In this document: positions 42,470 through 53,933 of the stretch, piece after piece
Layout of the letters: the number at the start of each line of letters is the position of its first letter
Numbering within the stretch: position 1 is the stretch's first letter
From: Astropecten irregularis
Taxonomy: Eukaryota; Echinodermata; Asteroidea; Paxillosida; Astropectinidae
Direction: 5' to 3'
Length of the DNA stretch: 64,000 nt
Assembly: GCA_963971285.1 (NCBI GenBank)
Contig: OZ020252.1
Coordinates: forward strand, 9,337,662 to 9,401,661
Program-made: the position numbers and the translations under genes
Notes under the pieces: generated by a model
Seen by the model: only the letters and a program-made list of their open reading frames with translations
What the model was told of the DNA's origin: nothing
Database searches by the model: none

Positions 42470-43615
42470 TTATATTCCATTGGGTTGGGTACAGTCAGTG
42501 CAACTCTTGACTGTACAACTGATATTCAAGCTTTTTGAGGGATTCCCGAACAGCAGAATCCAACTCGTTAATTCTGGTGGTAACTAATTATAAAGCAAAC
42601 TTATCTGGAAAATTGTGAACTGCATACTATGTGCCAACATTGTCAAGCATTGCCAAGCATTGTCAAGTTTTTACGTGCATCTATAGTGTGGTTTCGTATC
42701 CAGTGCAAGATACGGTGGTCGCCATGACACATGACACCTGGGGCGCATTACATTATTCACAGTGTAAAATTAACTATGCATATCATGCGCAAGACGGCAA
42801 AGAATGATGGTGCAAGAGGGTCATCGAACATCACTAATGTCTTTGCACATATCTGTGATGTTTGATACATTGTACATCACAAATTCACAAATATCTGGGC
42901 AGTTTTGTTATGCGATGTTTGCACATGCATTATAATGACGTATAATGATGCATCGTACATCACAAATCTGCGCACAAGTTTCTTTATGTGTTTTTATAGT
43001 GGCATGATTTTTTGTTTGCTTTTAGTTTACGATAATTAGAAATCAAGTAAAATGTACACAAAAAATATCAAAACAGTGATCAACTGTCATGAAAAGCGCA
43101 ATAACGGTATGCAGTTAGTGGTTGTGATTAGCCCATAATGTCATGCGTCATGGCGGCCACAAAAATGCGTAAGGACACTCTAGAATGCCCGAGGGTAAAT
43201 CAAAGTGTTTTGAAGCTCAATCTTGAACTACAGCTGAGCAATGGTCTGTTTGATACAAAACTTACAATGTGGAAGTGGAATTTTGACAGGTATTGAAATT
43301 GCAACCTTAAAACGTTGCCTTTTATAATGAGAAATTCCATAAAAGAACATTACTCTTTTGAGATATCTGCGGTATTCATGCCATTCATCACTCTGTAAAT
43401 TGCACCACTCATACATGTACAGTATAGAAACATAATTTATTCATAACCTATGCTGTATTTATGAATAAATAAGTTAATGAATGAATGAATAGATAGATAA
43501 ATAAATAAATAAATGAAACAAATGAAACATAGCTATCTCCCCACCCACACGGACATAACATTTTTAGTGGCTGTTACCATCGAAGAAAAGTCTAAATTTT
43601 ATTCCATCATGGTTT
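42470..43615. other. intronic, microsatellite
   Basis: A repeated TTGTCAAGCATTGCCAAGCA word lies near 42640-42670, and a (GAAT)n/(AAAT)n microsatellite at 43478-43525. Otherwise unique-looking. Confidence 0.4.
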
Positions 43616-43618
43616 TTA

Positions 43619-44055
43619 TACAGCATATCCCCAATAAAACGCAACACTTTGTGTCGGGAATCATTATGTTAAAATGAAACATTTTTCACTTCAAGATTTG
43701 GTTATATGATACAATCATATCTTGGCTATCACCATGTAGAATTTAAGCACAATCGGGCTGAAATTGGCGAAAATGTGACCAATTGAAAGAGTACTCTTTA
43801 AAAACAAATTACACGCATAGTGGTTCAATACACATGTTATGTGTATGCAAGAAAGATGAAAGTCGGGTTTTGATGTTGGGTAATTCAGTCTTAGTTTTTT
43901 CACTCAATTTCAGTCTAATTTTGCTTAAATTCTACATAGTGATAGCCAAGACATTGCTGTATCATATATCTGAATCTTGAAGTGATGAACAGTTTAATTT
44001 TAATATAATGGTTCTCCACACAAAGTGCTGGGTTGTTTTTTGGGGGACACGCTGT
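43619..44055. mobile_element. family U foldback element
   Basis: Ends TACAGCATATCCCC and GGGGGACACGCTGTA. The two arms are inverted copies: CACTTCAAGATT...ATGATACAATCATATCTTGGCTATC...TGTAGAATTTAAGC returns reverse-complemented at 43920-43990. Centre AAAGAGTACTCTTT. A one-armed copy lies at 13710-14000. The ends resemble family S (27436-27936). Confidence 0.8.
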
Positions 44056-44059
44056 ATTG

Positions 44060-44668
44060 TCCTCAGATCTAAATAATTTCCATTTATGGTTCTTCCTTTA
44101 CAAAATCCAAGTTTAAACCAAAGCAACATATACTGTACCTTTAAAGAGGTTATGTACATGTATTCACTTCCACTAGCATTGGCATCCGACACCAATCTGC
44201 TTTTGACCAAGTTCAATGTACGCATAGCATTAATGCTCCTTATGTACATTCTGTATGGGGTTTCAAAGGCAATGAAACAAAGTAGACTAGGCCTAAGCGA
44301 AATGAGATGCATTTCATCGTCCTTTGCCATACTCATAGCCCTGTCAGAGCCTTGGATTCATGTAGCTGATCCAGATTGAGTGTTTGTACCTTGGTGGCTG
44401 CTGTGGCTGCAAGCTGATCCATTCTGAGGATGGTTGAAGTGTTGAAAGAAGACCATTGAATCTGGGCAGGATAGTTAGCATGTATGGAATTATAACACAT
44501 TGTACCAGCTTAACCTTAACCCACATGCATACCACTGATGGTTAATCACGCATGGTTTTTCGTTTGGTTATAAAGTGTGGTATCCTGAATACCACAATAC
44601 ACACACTGTTCATGTGGTTTGTATGGTAATGTGGCATACTTTATGATCCACTTTATGTAGCAATTGTA
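44060..44668. other. intronic, no feature recognised
   Basis: Unique-looking; nothing assigned. Confidence 0.3.
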
Positions 44669-44670
44669 CC

Positions 44671-45022
44671 TTAAAGGTAATATCATACTTTTTTCTTTTT
44701 TGTTTAAATACAGATTTATGGGCAAACATATCAAGACAGATACAGTAACAGTCATCTGTGAAAATTTCAGTCCCATACGGTGCCCACTTTTTGATAAAAA
44801 AAAATGAAAAACGGCCATACATGTAGTATTTCTTAAGTCTTTTCTCTTTTATTTTTGATCTTTAAAAGATAATTTGGGTCACTGGTTTTACTCTTTTCTG
44901 GACAAATACAGCATTTCAGGCAGAAACGTTTTAATGGTATGTTTCTACCATCACCATCTTTTTACCCTGTAAGTTATAGGTAAATCTGTGGAGATTTCTG
45001 TTTCTGTATGCTACCTAAGTAC
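44671..45022 (-). mobile_element. family A MITE
   Basis: From TTAAAGGTAATATCATACTT to GTATGCTACCTAAGTA. The left CTTTGGTTTTTGTCAAAG block has been reworked into a T-rich run. The right terminal repeat is eroded. Confidence 0.86.
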
Positions 45023-45024
45023 AG

Positions 45025-46188
45025 AAGTATGGGGAAAGGGGGAGGGGGCAGGAGGAAAAGATGCACAATTTTATTGTGTATTCCCATACACATGTATCGT
45101 AGTTTAATGTTAATGATGCGGAACATCTCCATAACAGTGTACATTGTAATGATGGCCTATTGCATCATTGTGTTCAAAAAAGATGGAGTGCAGATGCACA
45201 ATTTCTTTTTTCGAAATTGATAGCTTTTCTAAATTTTCGAGGTAGAAGTTGTCATATGAGAAATCCTGACAGCTACAAAACATTGGGTGTTGTAACTGTA
45301 ACCCACAGTATAATTCAGAAACTATTTCTCATTTCTGTAACTTGTCCAAACAACTGCTTTTACATCGTTATTGTACTTTGACTGTTCTACCGATAGCGTT
45401 CTGCTTGTGTTATCTCATCATTGGAAAGGTCAGAATATGAAGAATACTGGTTGATCATCAATTTATTAATTTACAGTAATCCATAATTCATGGTGAAAAT
45501 AAAAAAACAATTATCTGACTTTTAGACCAAAGGCTTGCGGCCCTTCCCAACACACATTTATTACTGGTGCTGCATTTTCAAATTTGAGCTCTTGTAAGGG
45601 GAAACAATCTCCACTCTTGGTGGTATCCCTATTTCACTGAGGAACAAGGCATATCCTACCACAAGCCTAAATTGTTACCAAGCTTGAAATTAATTATTTG
45701 AATCGTTTGAAGCTATACCATGTGTTGTGATTGAAATAGCTTGTGGGCATTAACAAATACTGTATGCAAACCGCACAAAAAAAGAAATATATCATTTTTA
45801 TTATTCGCACAGATGTTCAATGATTTTTGCCGTGGATCGAAAAAAAACACAATCGTGATGGAAAGGAATAACACCCACGCACACACTTGCTGGATCAAGT
45901 CAGTGAGGATGGTAGACTATATGATCCTGATGGTATAGTAGTATTATAGGCTCAGTCCGTCAGCAGAATGCAAATCCTGTTATGAATGCCTGCCGGATGA
46001 ATGTCTGTTTAATGAAAATCCACATCATTCAAGCACATGGCGTGGATTCTACACGTGACGGTGTAATTATACATCCCACACAATGAAGAACATATGTTGT
46101 AAATGTACATTGTATGCTGTACTTTCCTTTCACAAAGTCGATTAAAGTCATCACTTGGTATACTGTACTTGTAATAGAACTCTATCAC
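45025..46188. other. intronic, G-rich run then unique
   Basis: GGGGGAGGGGGCAGGAGG at about 45036-45055. No repeat family or exon after it. Confidence 0.3.
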
Positions 46189-46189
46189 T

Positions 46190-46550
46190 TTAAAGGTATA
46201 CATGATTGGTAAAGGTCACAGAACAGCACTCACACTTTGTCTAATCAAACATGTACATGAAATGATCAATCTGTGAAAATTTCAGCTTAAACGGACATCT
46301 GAGTCACAAGAAAATAGCAAAAACCTGATTCAATTTTTCCTATAAAACATTAAGAATGGTTTTGATATATCCCTTAGATAAAAACTGTTTTCAATCTTTG
46401 TTTGACACATTTCTGGATAAATACACCATTTCAGGTGGAAATATTTTAACGGTATGTTTCTACCACCACCATATTCATACCCTGAAAGTTATACATAAAT
46501 CTGTGAACATTTCAATATGGGCATGTTACCAATGCTGTACTGTACCTTAA
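46190..46550 (-). mobile_element. family B MITE
   Basis: From TTAAAGGTATACATGATTGG to GTACTGTACCTTAA. The B-specific half comes first (AACAGCACTCACACTTTGTC, CATGTACATGAAATGATCAA, GGACATCTGAGTC, CCTATAAAAC), then the half shared with family A (CATTTCAGGTGGAAATATT, GTTTCTACCACCACCAT). Confidence 0.84.
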
Positions 46551-46554
46551 ATAA

Positions 46555-47038
46555 ATGATAATCATATTTTTTATTGTGTATTTTTGAGTAAACAGGAAAT
46601 TTGACAATATGTACAGGTACCTGTGATGTATATTGTATTTTGAAATAACGGAACAAAGGTTGTGTACATTGTGGAATGGCTGGGAACAGTCAGCTGGACA
46701 GAGATAGGTTTACACAGTGTATGGTGTGTGTTTTTGTGTTTACAGCGATCATTTCTGTGGGTACAAGGTTGACAGGTTCATATTACACACTGTCTGCCCA
46801 TCTATATAATGATCAGCTCCATCCTCTAAAACCCTAAAGGCAGATATTTGAACATTTTGGCAGGATATGTGGCGCTGAATCTTCTTGAATAGCAACACCT
46901 GTCGCAATCAGTACACACTTAGTTTGAACCTTTGAAGCAATATTTGATAAGTGTGAACAAATTTGGAGTGAACAAAACAGTTTTCATATCATATACATGT
47001 CATTCTTTTTAATTCATCCTAGGTGGGAATAGTGTCTT
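46555..47038. other. intronic, no feature recognised
   Basis: Unique-looking AT-rich sequence. Confidence 0.3.
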
Positions 47039-47039
47039 A

Positions 47040-47285
47040 ATTAATTTTGGAGGTACAGTGGAATGCCGCTATATAAATAAAAGTAATAATTAAATAGCCA
47101 TAAGGCAAGGGAAACTGACTGAATTTATAAGTCATTGAAAGGTGAACTAAGAAAAATTTACTGGAGTGGGATTCGAACCGGCGACCTCCTAAACACCGTA
47201 CAGGCGCTCTACCAACTGAGCTATCCAGCCCTACTTTGGTGGTGTCCCTAATAGTCAAATATCTTTCTTTGTTTGGCAGTCAGAC
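47040..47285 (-). mobile_element. tRNA-derived SINE-like repeat (family P)
   Basis: Minus-strand tRNA-like core 47231-47160: TAGCTCAGTTGGTAGAGCGC, GGTCGCCGGTTCGAATCCC. The flanks (GACACCACCAAAGTAGGGC before it; AAATTTTTCTTAGTTCACC after it; AACAAAGAAAGAT further upstream) match 22427-22600. T-arm pairing is imperfect, so this is not a working tRNA. Confidence 0.77.
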
Positions 47286-47498
47286 AAACATGGCGGGATT
47301 CACAGATAAACTGATATTGTCTGTAATACCGTTCATTATAGTAATTTAAAGAAGCATATTGGGTATGTTTTGTACTCAGAAATTGGGAACCAATTAGGAT
47401 GATGTTCGGTATTGCCAAATGTTCGGTGTAGCGGTGTTCGTTTTCCCACTGTACTGCAGTGGCCTTGCAGCTCTGATAGCACTTGTCTAGAGGATAGG

Positions 47499-47634
47499 GG
47501 CCAATTTCATGGAGCTGCTAAGCACACAAATTTGCTTAGCACAAAAATGTCTTGCCCATTAAAACAAATCACCATTCAAAATTCCATTTGATATTCATGG
47601 TCAGCGAACAACAGCCACAATCACAAGCGATACA
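47499..47634. mobile_element. family F MITE, left half
   Basis: GGGGCCAATTTCATGGAGC, GCTTAGCACAAAAATGTCTTGCCC, CCATTTGATATTCATGGTCAG and AATCACAAGCGATACA match the left half of F, then the sequence joins family A. Confidence 0.78.
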
Positions 47635-47941
47635 CTTACAACTTACATTGAATGAAGATGGTGGTGGTAGAAACATACCATTAAAATATTTCTGCCTGAA
47701 ATGGTGTATTTATCCAGAAATGAGTAAAACAACGACCGGAAATCTTTTTGATCTTTTAAAAGATCAAAAATAAAAGAGAAAAGACTTAAGAAATTCTGTG
47801 ACCGTTTTTCACGATTTTCTCAAAAAGTGCGGCACCGTATGGGACTGAAATTGTCACAGATGACTATGACTGCATGCATCTTCCTTTTGCCCATGAATCT
47901 GTACTTCTTTGACAAAAACCGAAGTATGATATTACCTTTAA
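47635..47941 (+). mobile_element. family A MITE, left-truncated
   Basis: Starts near CTTACAACTTACATTGAATG and runs to CGAAGTATGATATTACCTTTAA. It lacks roughly the first 75 bases and is fused to a family F half-copy. Confidence 0.84.
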
Positions 47942-47944
47942 TTA

Positions 47945-49003
47945 ACCTTGTAATGGCACTGCTTTGGCAGTACCACCGCTTCCGCGTCAACAGTTTTAAT
48001 TTTATTTTTCTAAGAGCTGTATCACCTACTGCAGCACTGACAGTCAGCATCGCATTGTAACAGTCATCAGCTGCCATTTTCACAATGTCTCAGGGGACGT
48101 CGCGGCCCGTCCTCAGAAGAGGACCCCGGACAATCACAGCGGGAGGAAAAAACAACAGTATCATCTCTCCTCCTCCTCGGCTGACTTCAGCAACCCCGTG
48201 GCTTGTGTGTGCGGTTGTGGGGGGAGGGGGGAGGTTCACGACATGACCAGCGGTGCCAAACGTTGCCCCTGTCAGTAGCAATGGTCTCTGCAGGGCAACA
48301 CTGGCTGACGCAGGAGGTAGATAGTTCAATAGACGTGCAAAGTAATCCTCCTAAATGCCAATTATGTCTGCTGGGATGGATTATAGGTCTGTACCCGAAA
48401 TAGCTGCCTTAATCCGTTTTCTTTTCTTTTTTTTTCTTTTTTTTTGGAGATGTGATAGTTTCACGAGCTCAGTTGCTAATTCAAAAGGGGGGAGGGAGCC
48501 GAGAGGAGCTTGGAGGCAAGAGAATCTTTTATTTATGTTTAAGAACAGGGCATCTTGAGTGGAACGGTATCGGCTCAAAATATGCTCTTATTCTACAGGG
48601 AGGCTTGTGGCTTATTCCAGGTGTATCGCTGACCTTTTCATTATGTTGACCCCCTCTTTCAGGTCTCCCGTGGGGCCCTTGGGGTAGATCAACCTGTTTT
48701 CTCTGCTTTCTTTGTTTTCTGTTTACCCGTTCGACATTCATTTTTTAAGACAATTTACTTGGCTCACACAAGTACCCATCCCGGAGAGGCAAGTTCAGAA
48801 TTAAGCATTTTCCAGCAGGGAGGATTCGATCAATTTATCAGCCTGAATAAGATGCTGACCAGATACTTCAGGAAACTCTTCTGATAACCTTTTTTTTCCT
48901 TCTTTTTTTGAGGAAGGCTTTTAAGGCTCTCCTATAAATACATTGAGCTATTCCGTACAGTGGCATTTGTATATATCTCCTGTCAAACTTCTGTCTATGG
49001 CAT
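47945..49003. other. intronic, GC-richer patch
   Basis: 48084-48340 is the most GC- and CpG-rich stretch away from the exon (GGGGACGTCGCGGCCCGTCC onward, with a GGGGGGAGGGGGGAGG run). It might be a regulatory patch or an alternative first exon, but no supported start or splice site is seen. T-rich run at 48420-48445. Confidence 0.35.
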
Positions 49004-49005
49004 TA

Positions 49006-49384
49006 TAAAAGGTAATATTATACTTTGGTTTTTGTCGAAGAAATGCAGATTCATGGGCAGAAATATCAAGAAAGATCTAGAACTTAACAGTCATCTGTGA
49101 AATTCCCAATCCCATACACTGCCCACATTTTGAGAAAACAGTGAAAACGTATTTTTAAAATGTTTTCATAGGATTTTTTTATCTTCCAAATATCAAAATA
49201 CATAGGCCTAATGTAGGTTTTGGTCAATTAGTTTTACTCTTTTTCTGGATAAATTATTCAGTATTTCAGGCAGAAAGATTATAATGGTATGTTTCTACCA
49301 TCACCATCTTTATACCATGTAAGTTAGGTAAATCTGTGAAGATTTCTGTTTTGGTATGCTTCCAAAGTATGATACTACCTTTAA
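49006..49384 (-). mobile_element. family A MITE
   Basis: From AAAAGGTAATATTATACTTT to GTATGATACTACCTTTAA. All blocks are present, with GCAGAAAGATTATAATGGTA at the CGCCTGAA position. Confidence 0.88.
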
Positions 49385-49386
49385 AT

Positions 49387-50100
49387 ACCTGAATAACCGT
49401 TAGTCTCTAGAATCCAGAAGATCTTTTGGATAGTGACTAGTGAGTTGTACTTGAGAAAATAACCACCATGTAAGCAAATTAAAAATAAGAAACTGACAGA
49501 GTGGTATAAAATGAATTTTCAAAAAAGTGAATTTGACATCTGAAAACTGCTAATGCACAAGATTATTAGATTTGATTAGAAGACGGCACTATTAGAGACT
49601 ACAGCTGCTTGACCTGTGTACTCCTTCAGGACATATAATGTCAGATGCTTAGAAAGAAGCTCATCATGTTTCCTCTCTGAGGCTCCCACAAGATGAAAGT
49701 CAAGATGTAGTCTGAGACTTCTCAACATGAGGCAGGAAAGCCTGACTACACGCATCATCAAGGACTATGTCTCTGTAGAGCGTCCTTGCCCCTTAACCCT
49801 AGGTACATCATTACATTGTCATATCAGTGCCAGCCTCTTGTCAGTAACAATGATAGGTCTTTTCTCTCAAACATGTTTCCAGCTTGTGCTAAGTAGCCTG
49901 TAGACAGGAACACGAACCTGGAGTCTTTATTTCTCTATCAACGATTGTGGCACATTACACTTTCCCCGTCTCTATGACTCGTTATTTAGAATTAAAGGTC
50001 TTTTTAATAGTTTCAAGACATCCTTGCAGCATTACAATTTATAAGCTTCGCATTCATTACTTTGATATGCAGCAGCCATGAAAAAAACAATTAGGGCAAT
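49387..50100. other. intronic, no feature recognised
   Basis: Unique-looking. The words AGGTCTTTT, TGCAGCATTACAA and CAGCCATGAA around 50000-50080 recur at 50440-50520, so the family A copy at 50105-50402 is flanked by a diverged direct duplication of about 100 bp. Confidence 0.45.
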
Positions 50101-50104
50101 AATC

Positions 50105-50402
50105 AGGTTTTTGTCAAAAATGCAGATTCATGGGCAAAAATATCAAGGAAGATACAGTAACAGTCATCTGTTTTTATTTTTATTTATTTAATTTTTTTTT
50201 ATCTTTAAAAGACCAAAAATCATTTTGGTCACTGGTTTTACTCTTTTCTGGGTAAATACAGCACTTCAGGCAGAAATATTTTAACGGTATGTTTCTACCA
50301 TCACCATCTTTTTACCCTGTAAGTTATAGGGGAATCTGTAAAGATTACTGTTTCTGTATGCTACCAAGGTATGATACATATGTAGTACATGTAACTTTAA
50401 AC
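50105..50402 (-). mobile_element. family A MITE, left-truncated and internally deleted
   Basis: Starts in GGTTTTTGTCAAAAATGCAG, jumps from GTAACAGTCATCTG to a T-rich run, then continues to GGTATGATACATATGTAG. Terminal repeats are poor. Confidence 0.8.
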
Positions 50403-50559
50403 TGTCCCTGTTTGTGACTTGTTACTAAGAATTACAAAGGTCTTTTATAAAACACAGCCCTGCAGCATTACAATAAGCATCTCATTTTGATAGTACTTTA
50501 ATATTCAGTGGCCATGAACAAAAATCTGGTAATAATATCTTACTCTTGAAGTGACAAAC

Positions 50560-50850
50560 ATGTTGACAAATAGTGAAAATGTGAACATTATCAAGTTGAT
50601 TTGTAATATCCTGAATGACATTGAAACCTTGACGGGATTTGGGAATAAATCCCGTAGGAAAACAAGAAAGCTACGTGGAATACGCGATAAGTGTCATTAC
50701 CTTTTCAGAATCACATTGAAGTCTAAGCAGGGATTGAAGAAGTCTTGTGTGGCAAGGTTACATGAAGCATCTCATTTCCTTCATGTAACAGAAACTCTGA
50801 AACCGTTACAAGATACATTTGGAATAAATCACATTTTTGGCGAGCTGTGA
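50560..50850 (+). CDS. unsupported 96-codon open frame
   Basis: An ATG at 50560 opens 96 codons ending TGA, giving a basic, Lys/Arg-rich product (KSRRKTRKLRG near residues 29-39). The region matches no repeat family here and has a more even composition than its surroundings. No domain, homologous pair or splice signal is seen. It could be a chance frame or part of a decayed element, since an invertebrate dispersed-repeat-like sequence begins directly at its 3' end. Confidence 0.2.
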   Translation: MLTNSENVNIIKLICNILNDIETLTGFGNKSRRKTRKLRGIRDKCHYLFRITLKSKQGLKKSCVARLHEASHFLHVTETLKPLQDTFGINHIFGEL

Positions 50851-51310
50851 AGCAAAGCGAAGCCTATGTAGTAGTACCGTTCGTCCCGTCCGTTGTACCG
50901 TTGGTCCGGCTGTCCGTCCGTTTCGTTCGGCCGTCCGCGTGAAATGAAGTTTTTTAGTATGTGCTTAAACCACCATTTTTTTTTGGGATGGGTGCGTTGT
51001 CCAAAATTATGTTGTTATTATTGTAAATGAAAAATGTTGAAGTTTTTTCTATTGTTTCAAAATGTTGGAGTTTTTTCTATTGTTTCAATATATTTTTTAT
51101 TTTTTTTATTTTTTTTTTAGATGGGTGTGTTATCCAAAATAATGTTGTTATTATTGTAAATGAAAAATGTTGAAGTTTTTTCTATTGTTTCAAAATGTTG
51201 AGTTTTTTTCTATTGTTTCAAAATGTTGATTTTTTTTTTATTTAATTTTTTTGTTAGATAGGTGTGTTATCCAAAATAATGTTTTTATTGTAAATGAAAA
51301 ATGTTTAAAT
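50850..51310. repeat. CCGTCCG-rich block and 133-bp tandem repeat
   Basis: A GAAGCGAAGCC-GTCCGTCC type block at 50850-50945 leads into an AT-rich tandem repeat. TGTCCAAAAT..TGTTGTTATTATTG starts units at about 50987, 51120 and 51257 (spacing 133 and 137 bp), each followed by TTTTTTCTATTGTTTCAA words. Confidence 0.75.
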
Positions 51311-51568
51311 GTTAGGGAGTTCGCCTTTCACCTCTGCGGACCGGGTTCAAGTCCGGCTCGGTCCACAAGTGGATTGGGTTTTCAGTCCCGACCTGATTCT
51401 GTGGGTTTTGCCCAGAATATTACTCTGGGGTTTTCCTCCCACCTCTTAAACTGTTTCTTCTTCTCATCATCTTTCCATGAAAGGTTTCATCAGGCTTTCG
51501 AGCTACAGTGCCTGGGGCGCTTTTGAGGAATCCTTGGTGTCATTACCAGAAATAAAAATAATAGTTCT
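51308..51568 (+). mobile_element. tRNA-related SINE (family W)
   Basis: B box GGGTTCAAGTCCGG near 51345, then CACAAGTGGATTGGGTTTTC, TCCTCCCACCTCTTAAACTG, and the 3' part GAGCTACAGTGCCTGGGGCG, GGAATCCTTGGTGTCATTACC with an AAATAAAAATAATA tail. The A-box part of the tRNA head is missing compared with 26086-26367. Confidence 0.8.
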
Positions 51569-51634
51569 GGGAAGAGTTCTTTACACCCAACATTTACATG
51601 TCACGCCATCAAGTTAATAAGGCATTATGTGTGC

Positions 51635-51786
51635 TGGGGCCAATTTCATAAAACTTATGACGCGTCGCAGAGTTAAGACGCATCCTGTCTCTATGGACTC
51701 ACCGCACAGATGCGACGTGTCACAGCTATAGGACGCGTCGCAAATGGAGTTGCAACGCGTCGCAGAGCTTTATGAAATCGGCCCCA
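51635..51786. mobile_element. family K MITE
   Basis: TGGGGCCAATTTCATAAAAC at the left and TTATGAAATCGGCCCCA at the right, with GACGCGTCGCAGAG, GACGCGTCGCAAATGG and ACGCGTCGCAGAGC in the interior. About 150 bp. It shares only the outermost 13-16 bases with families F and H. Confidence 0.8.
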
Positions 51787-51789
51787 GTA

Positions 51790-52930
51790 TTCCTGAATCC
51801 ATGGACATGTACATGTAGCATCAGCAAACTTGAACCATTCCATCATGCGGTGTTTGTTTGGCTGTTTATGTTCATCACGTTGTTAACTAGTTACACAACA
51901 TACGCACGCACAGAAAGCAACCAGGCATGTTGTTATTTTTTCTTCAGTCATGAAAGCGTATAGGGGAATTGTGTGTCAGATTGTTGCATGGCTGCACATG
52001 CAGTGGCTGGCAGGACTTACTGAGGCATGCTTTCTCCTTGCAAACATTGATTCATGGTACAACTTTGGTTTGAAAAAACAAAACAACCAAAGAACGACAA
52101 AATGCCTAGACTACAATTCAGTACATGTACATGACTGCATGTAGTTTACAGTGTAATAGAGCACCTTATTACCCAAGATTAGACAGATACGATAGCCAGA
52201 AATTCCCAACTGAACAAATAATTGCTATTGTGCGGCATACTTTATTGGATAGGCCCTTTATTAAAAAACAGGGGGAAAAGATATCCGAGATAGAAAGAGC
52301 AAAAGAAAAAAAGGCTTACGGAAGAAAGAGAGAGAGAAGGGGGGTGGGGAGCAAAGCACACAGCCGTGTTTCCCCGAGGGATACCTTTTTGCGTGTCGGC
52401 CCGGCACTTCGCCGATTTGCGTTCATAGCGAATTGATTTTTTTTAGTCGGCTGTATGGAGTGGTCGGTCAATAGGGGAAACTCAGAACACACTAGAAAAA
52501 CCCGAGCGAGGGCTGCATAGGAGGAGAGGGGTGGGTGGGGTCAGCGGAGAGTGAAAAACCGTTTGCATGTAGTTGAAAACGAAGATGCATTTGGTTTTTA
52601 CTTGGATTCTAGGCATGCAGAAGAAGAGAGGAGGCAATGAACAAATATGTGTACGGAGGAGGACTCACGCTCGGTCGTTAATGTACGTCAAGATCCTGTG
52701 CTCCATCGCTGTATCATGAAACGGACTAAATAGAAAAAAACGTCTGCGCCGCACATGACTTGACTATTTCAGTCTTAAATGCTTGTATCTATTAGGGCCG
52801 GCAAATAGCATCCCTCCAATGCACTACACGTAGTTGTGAAATGTTGAAACTAAAATGGAAGTACTTACAAGTAATGAACTGTTGCAAACTGCTCATCGGC
52901 CAAAATAATGACCTGAGATGTATAAAATAC
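51790..52930. other. intronic, no repeat family recognised
   Basis: A GA-rich stretch lies at 52300-52350 (GAAAGAGAGAGAGAAGGGGGG). 52360-52700 is moderately GC-rich and complex. No exon assigned. Confidence 0.35.
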
Positions 52931-52933
52931 ATG

Positions 52934-53009
52934 GAGTTAGGAGGCCTGATGCATTTCGATCCTAAGAGGATCTTTATTGAAGGCTTAATGACAAGAGGAC
53001 AAGAACATG
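52934..53009 (-). repeat. family T repeat, second copy
   Basis: GGAGTTAGGAGGCCTGATGC, CGATCCTAAGAGGATC and TTAATGACAAGAGGACAAGA match 20581-20656. On the minus strand the AGGATC stem strand is followed by GAAA. Confidence 0.5.
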
Positions 53010-53470
53010 CAAGTACATGTAAAGATACACATGAAAGTACTTACGGTAGATCTCTTGAGTATAATGCATCATGTGCCCGTTGTGCCGCATACTTCATGTT
53101 GCAATGAGACATTTACCCACTTGCTCAGAATGTATATGCATAGTACTTGTCCATATTATTCATTTCATATGGGTCTGGATGGTCCATCCTTCATTGGGAA
53201 GCATTTTAGACTGACTAACATCTGGAGTTAATGAATGAAATTTGTGGTGTATGTAGCATTTGGCAGGTTGTTAACTATCTGTTGATTAATGCACCAACTG
53301 GGGATGTCATATTGTCATATGTGGAGTTCATACTGATGGTGACTCTAGTAAATTGCGTGTGTACTTTAGTGTAGCTTTCCTGTGAGTTTCCATACACAAC
53401 TAACTACAGGTACATGCACCTAAGGGTACATGTAGAAGGGATTCCCTCTCACTCTAGACTACATGTATGT
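53010..53470. other. intronic, no feature recognised
   Basis: Unique-looking; nothing assigned. Confidence 0.3.
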
Positions 53471-53620
53471 GATAGACCATTCGCCAAACAGCGAGCAAGC
53501 ATCTGTCTCTTGCGTGCAGACTTCCTGATTAATTATGCAAGCCAACCCAGCACTGATCTCTCTAAGTTTTGACCAATCAGAGGGCAACTACTATCCTACC
53601 GTTTGGCGAGTGTGTCTATC
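53471..53620. mobile_element. short MITE with GATAGAC ends
   Basis: GATAGACCATTCGCCAAAC at the left and GTTTGGCGAGTGTGTCTATC at the right are inverted repeats around 150 bp. No other copy in the window. Confidence 0.65.
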
Positions 53621-53635
53621 ATAAAGACTAGCTAG

Positions 53636-53740
53636 ATGTTGCATGACGCACGAAATTGACCAATCAACATCCTCCATCATGATACTGACGGAAATGTTCT
53701 CAAAACAGATCTGATTGGCTGATGTGACGCGTTGCATAAA
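53636..53740. repeat. imperfect inverted repeat
   Basis: GTTGCATGACGCACGAAATTG...CCAATCA and TGATTGGCTGATGTGACGCG..TTGCAT are imperfectly inverted around about 100 bp. Possibly a small decayed element. Confidence 0.4.
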
Positions 53741-53933
53741 ATTTGCATACATGTATCAGACGTTTGTACGTAGTTGCACGGAGTAGAACAGGCTATACTC
53801 AGACTACTCTCACCCTGCCTCACCTTACTGGAACTTCTCTGACATGTCTGATGGAAAACACTTCTCCTTGTTCATTGTGGATGTTTTACTGATGCTGCAC
53901 TTCCATCATATATGCCTAATGCCCCTCCTCCCC

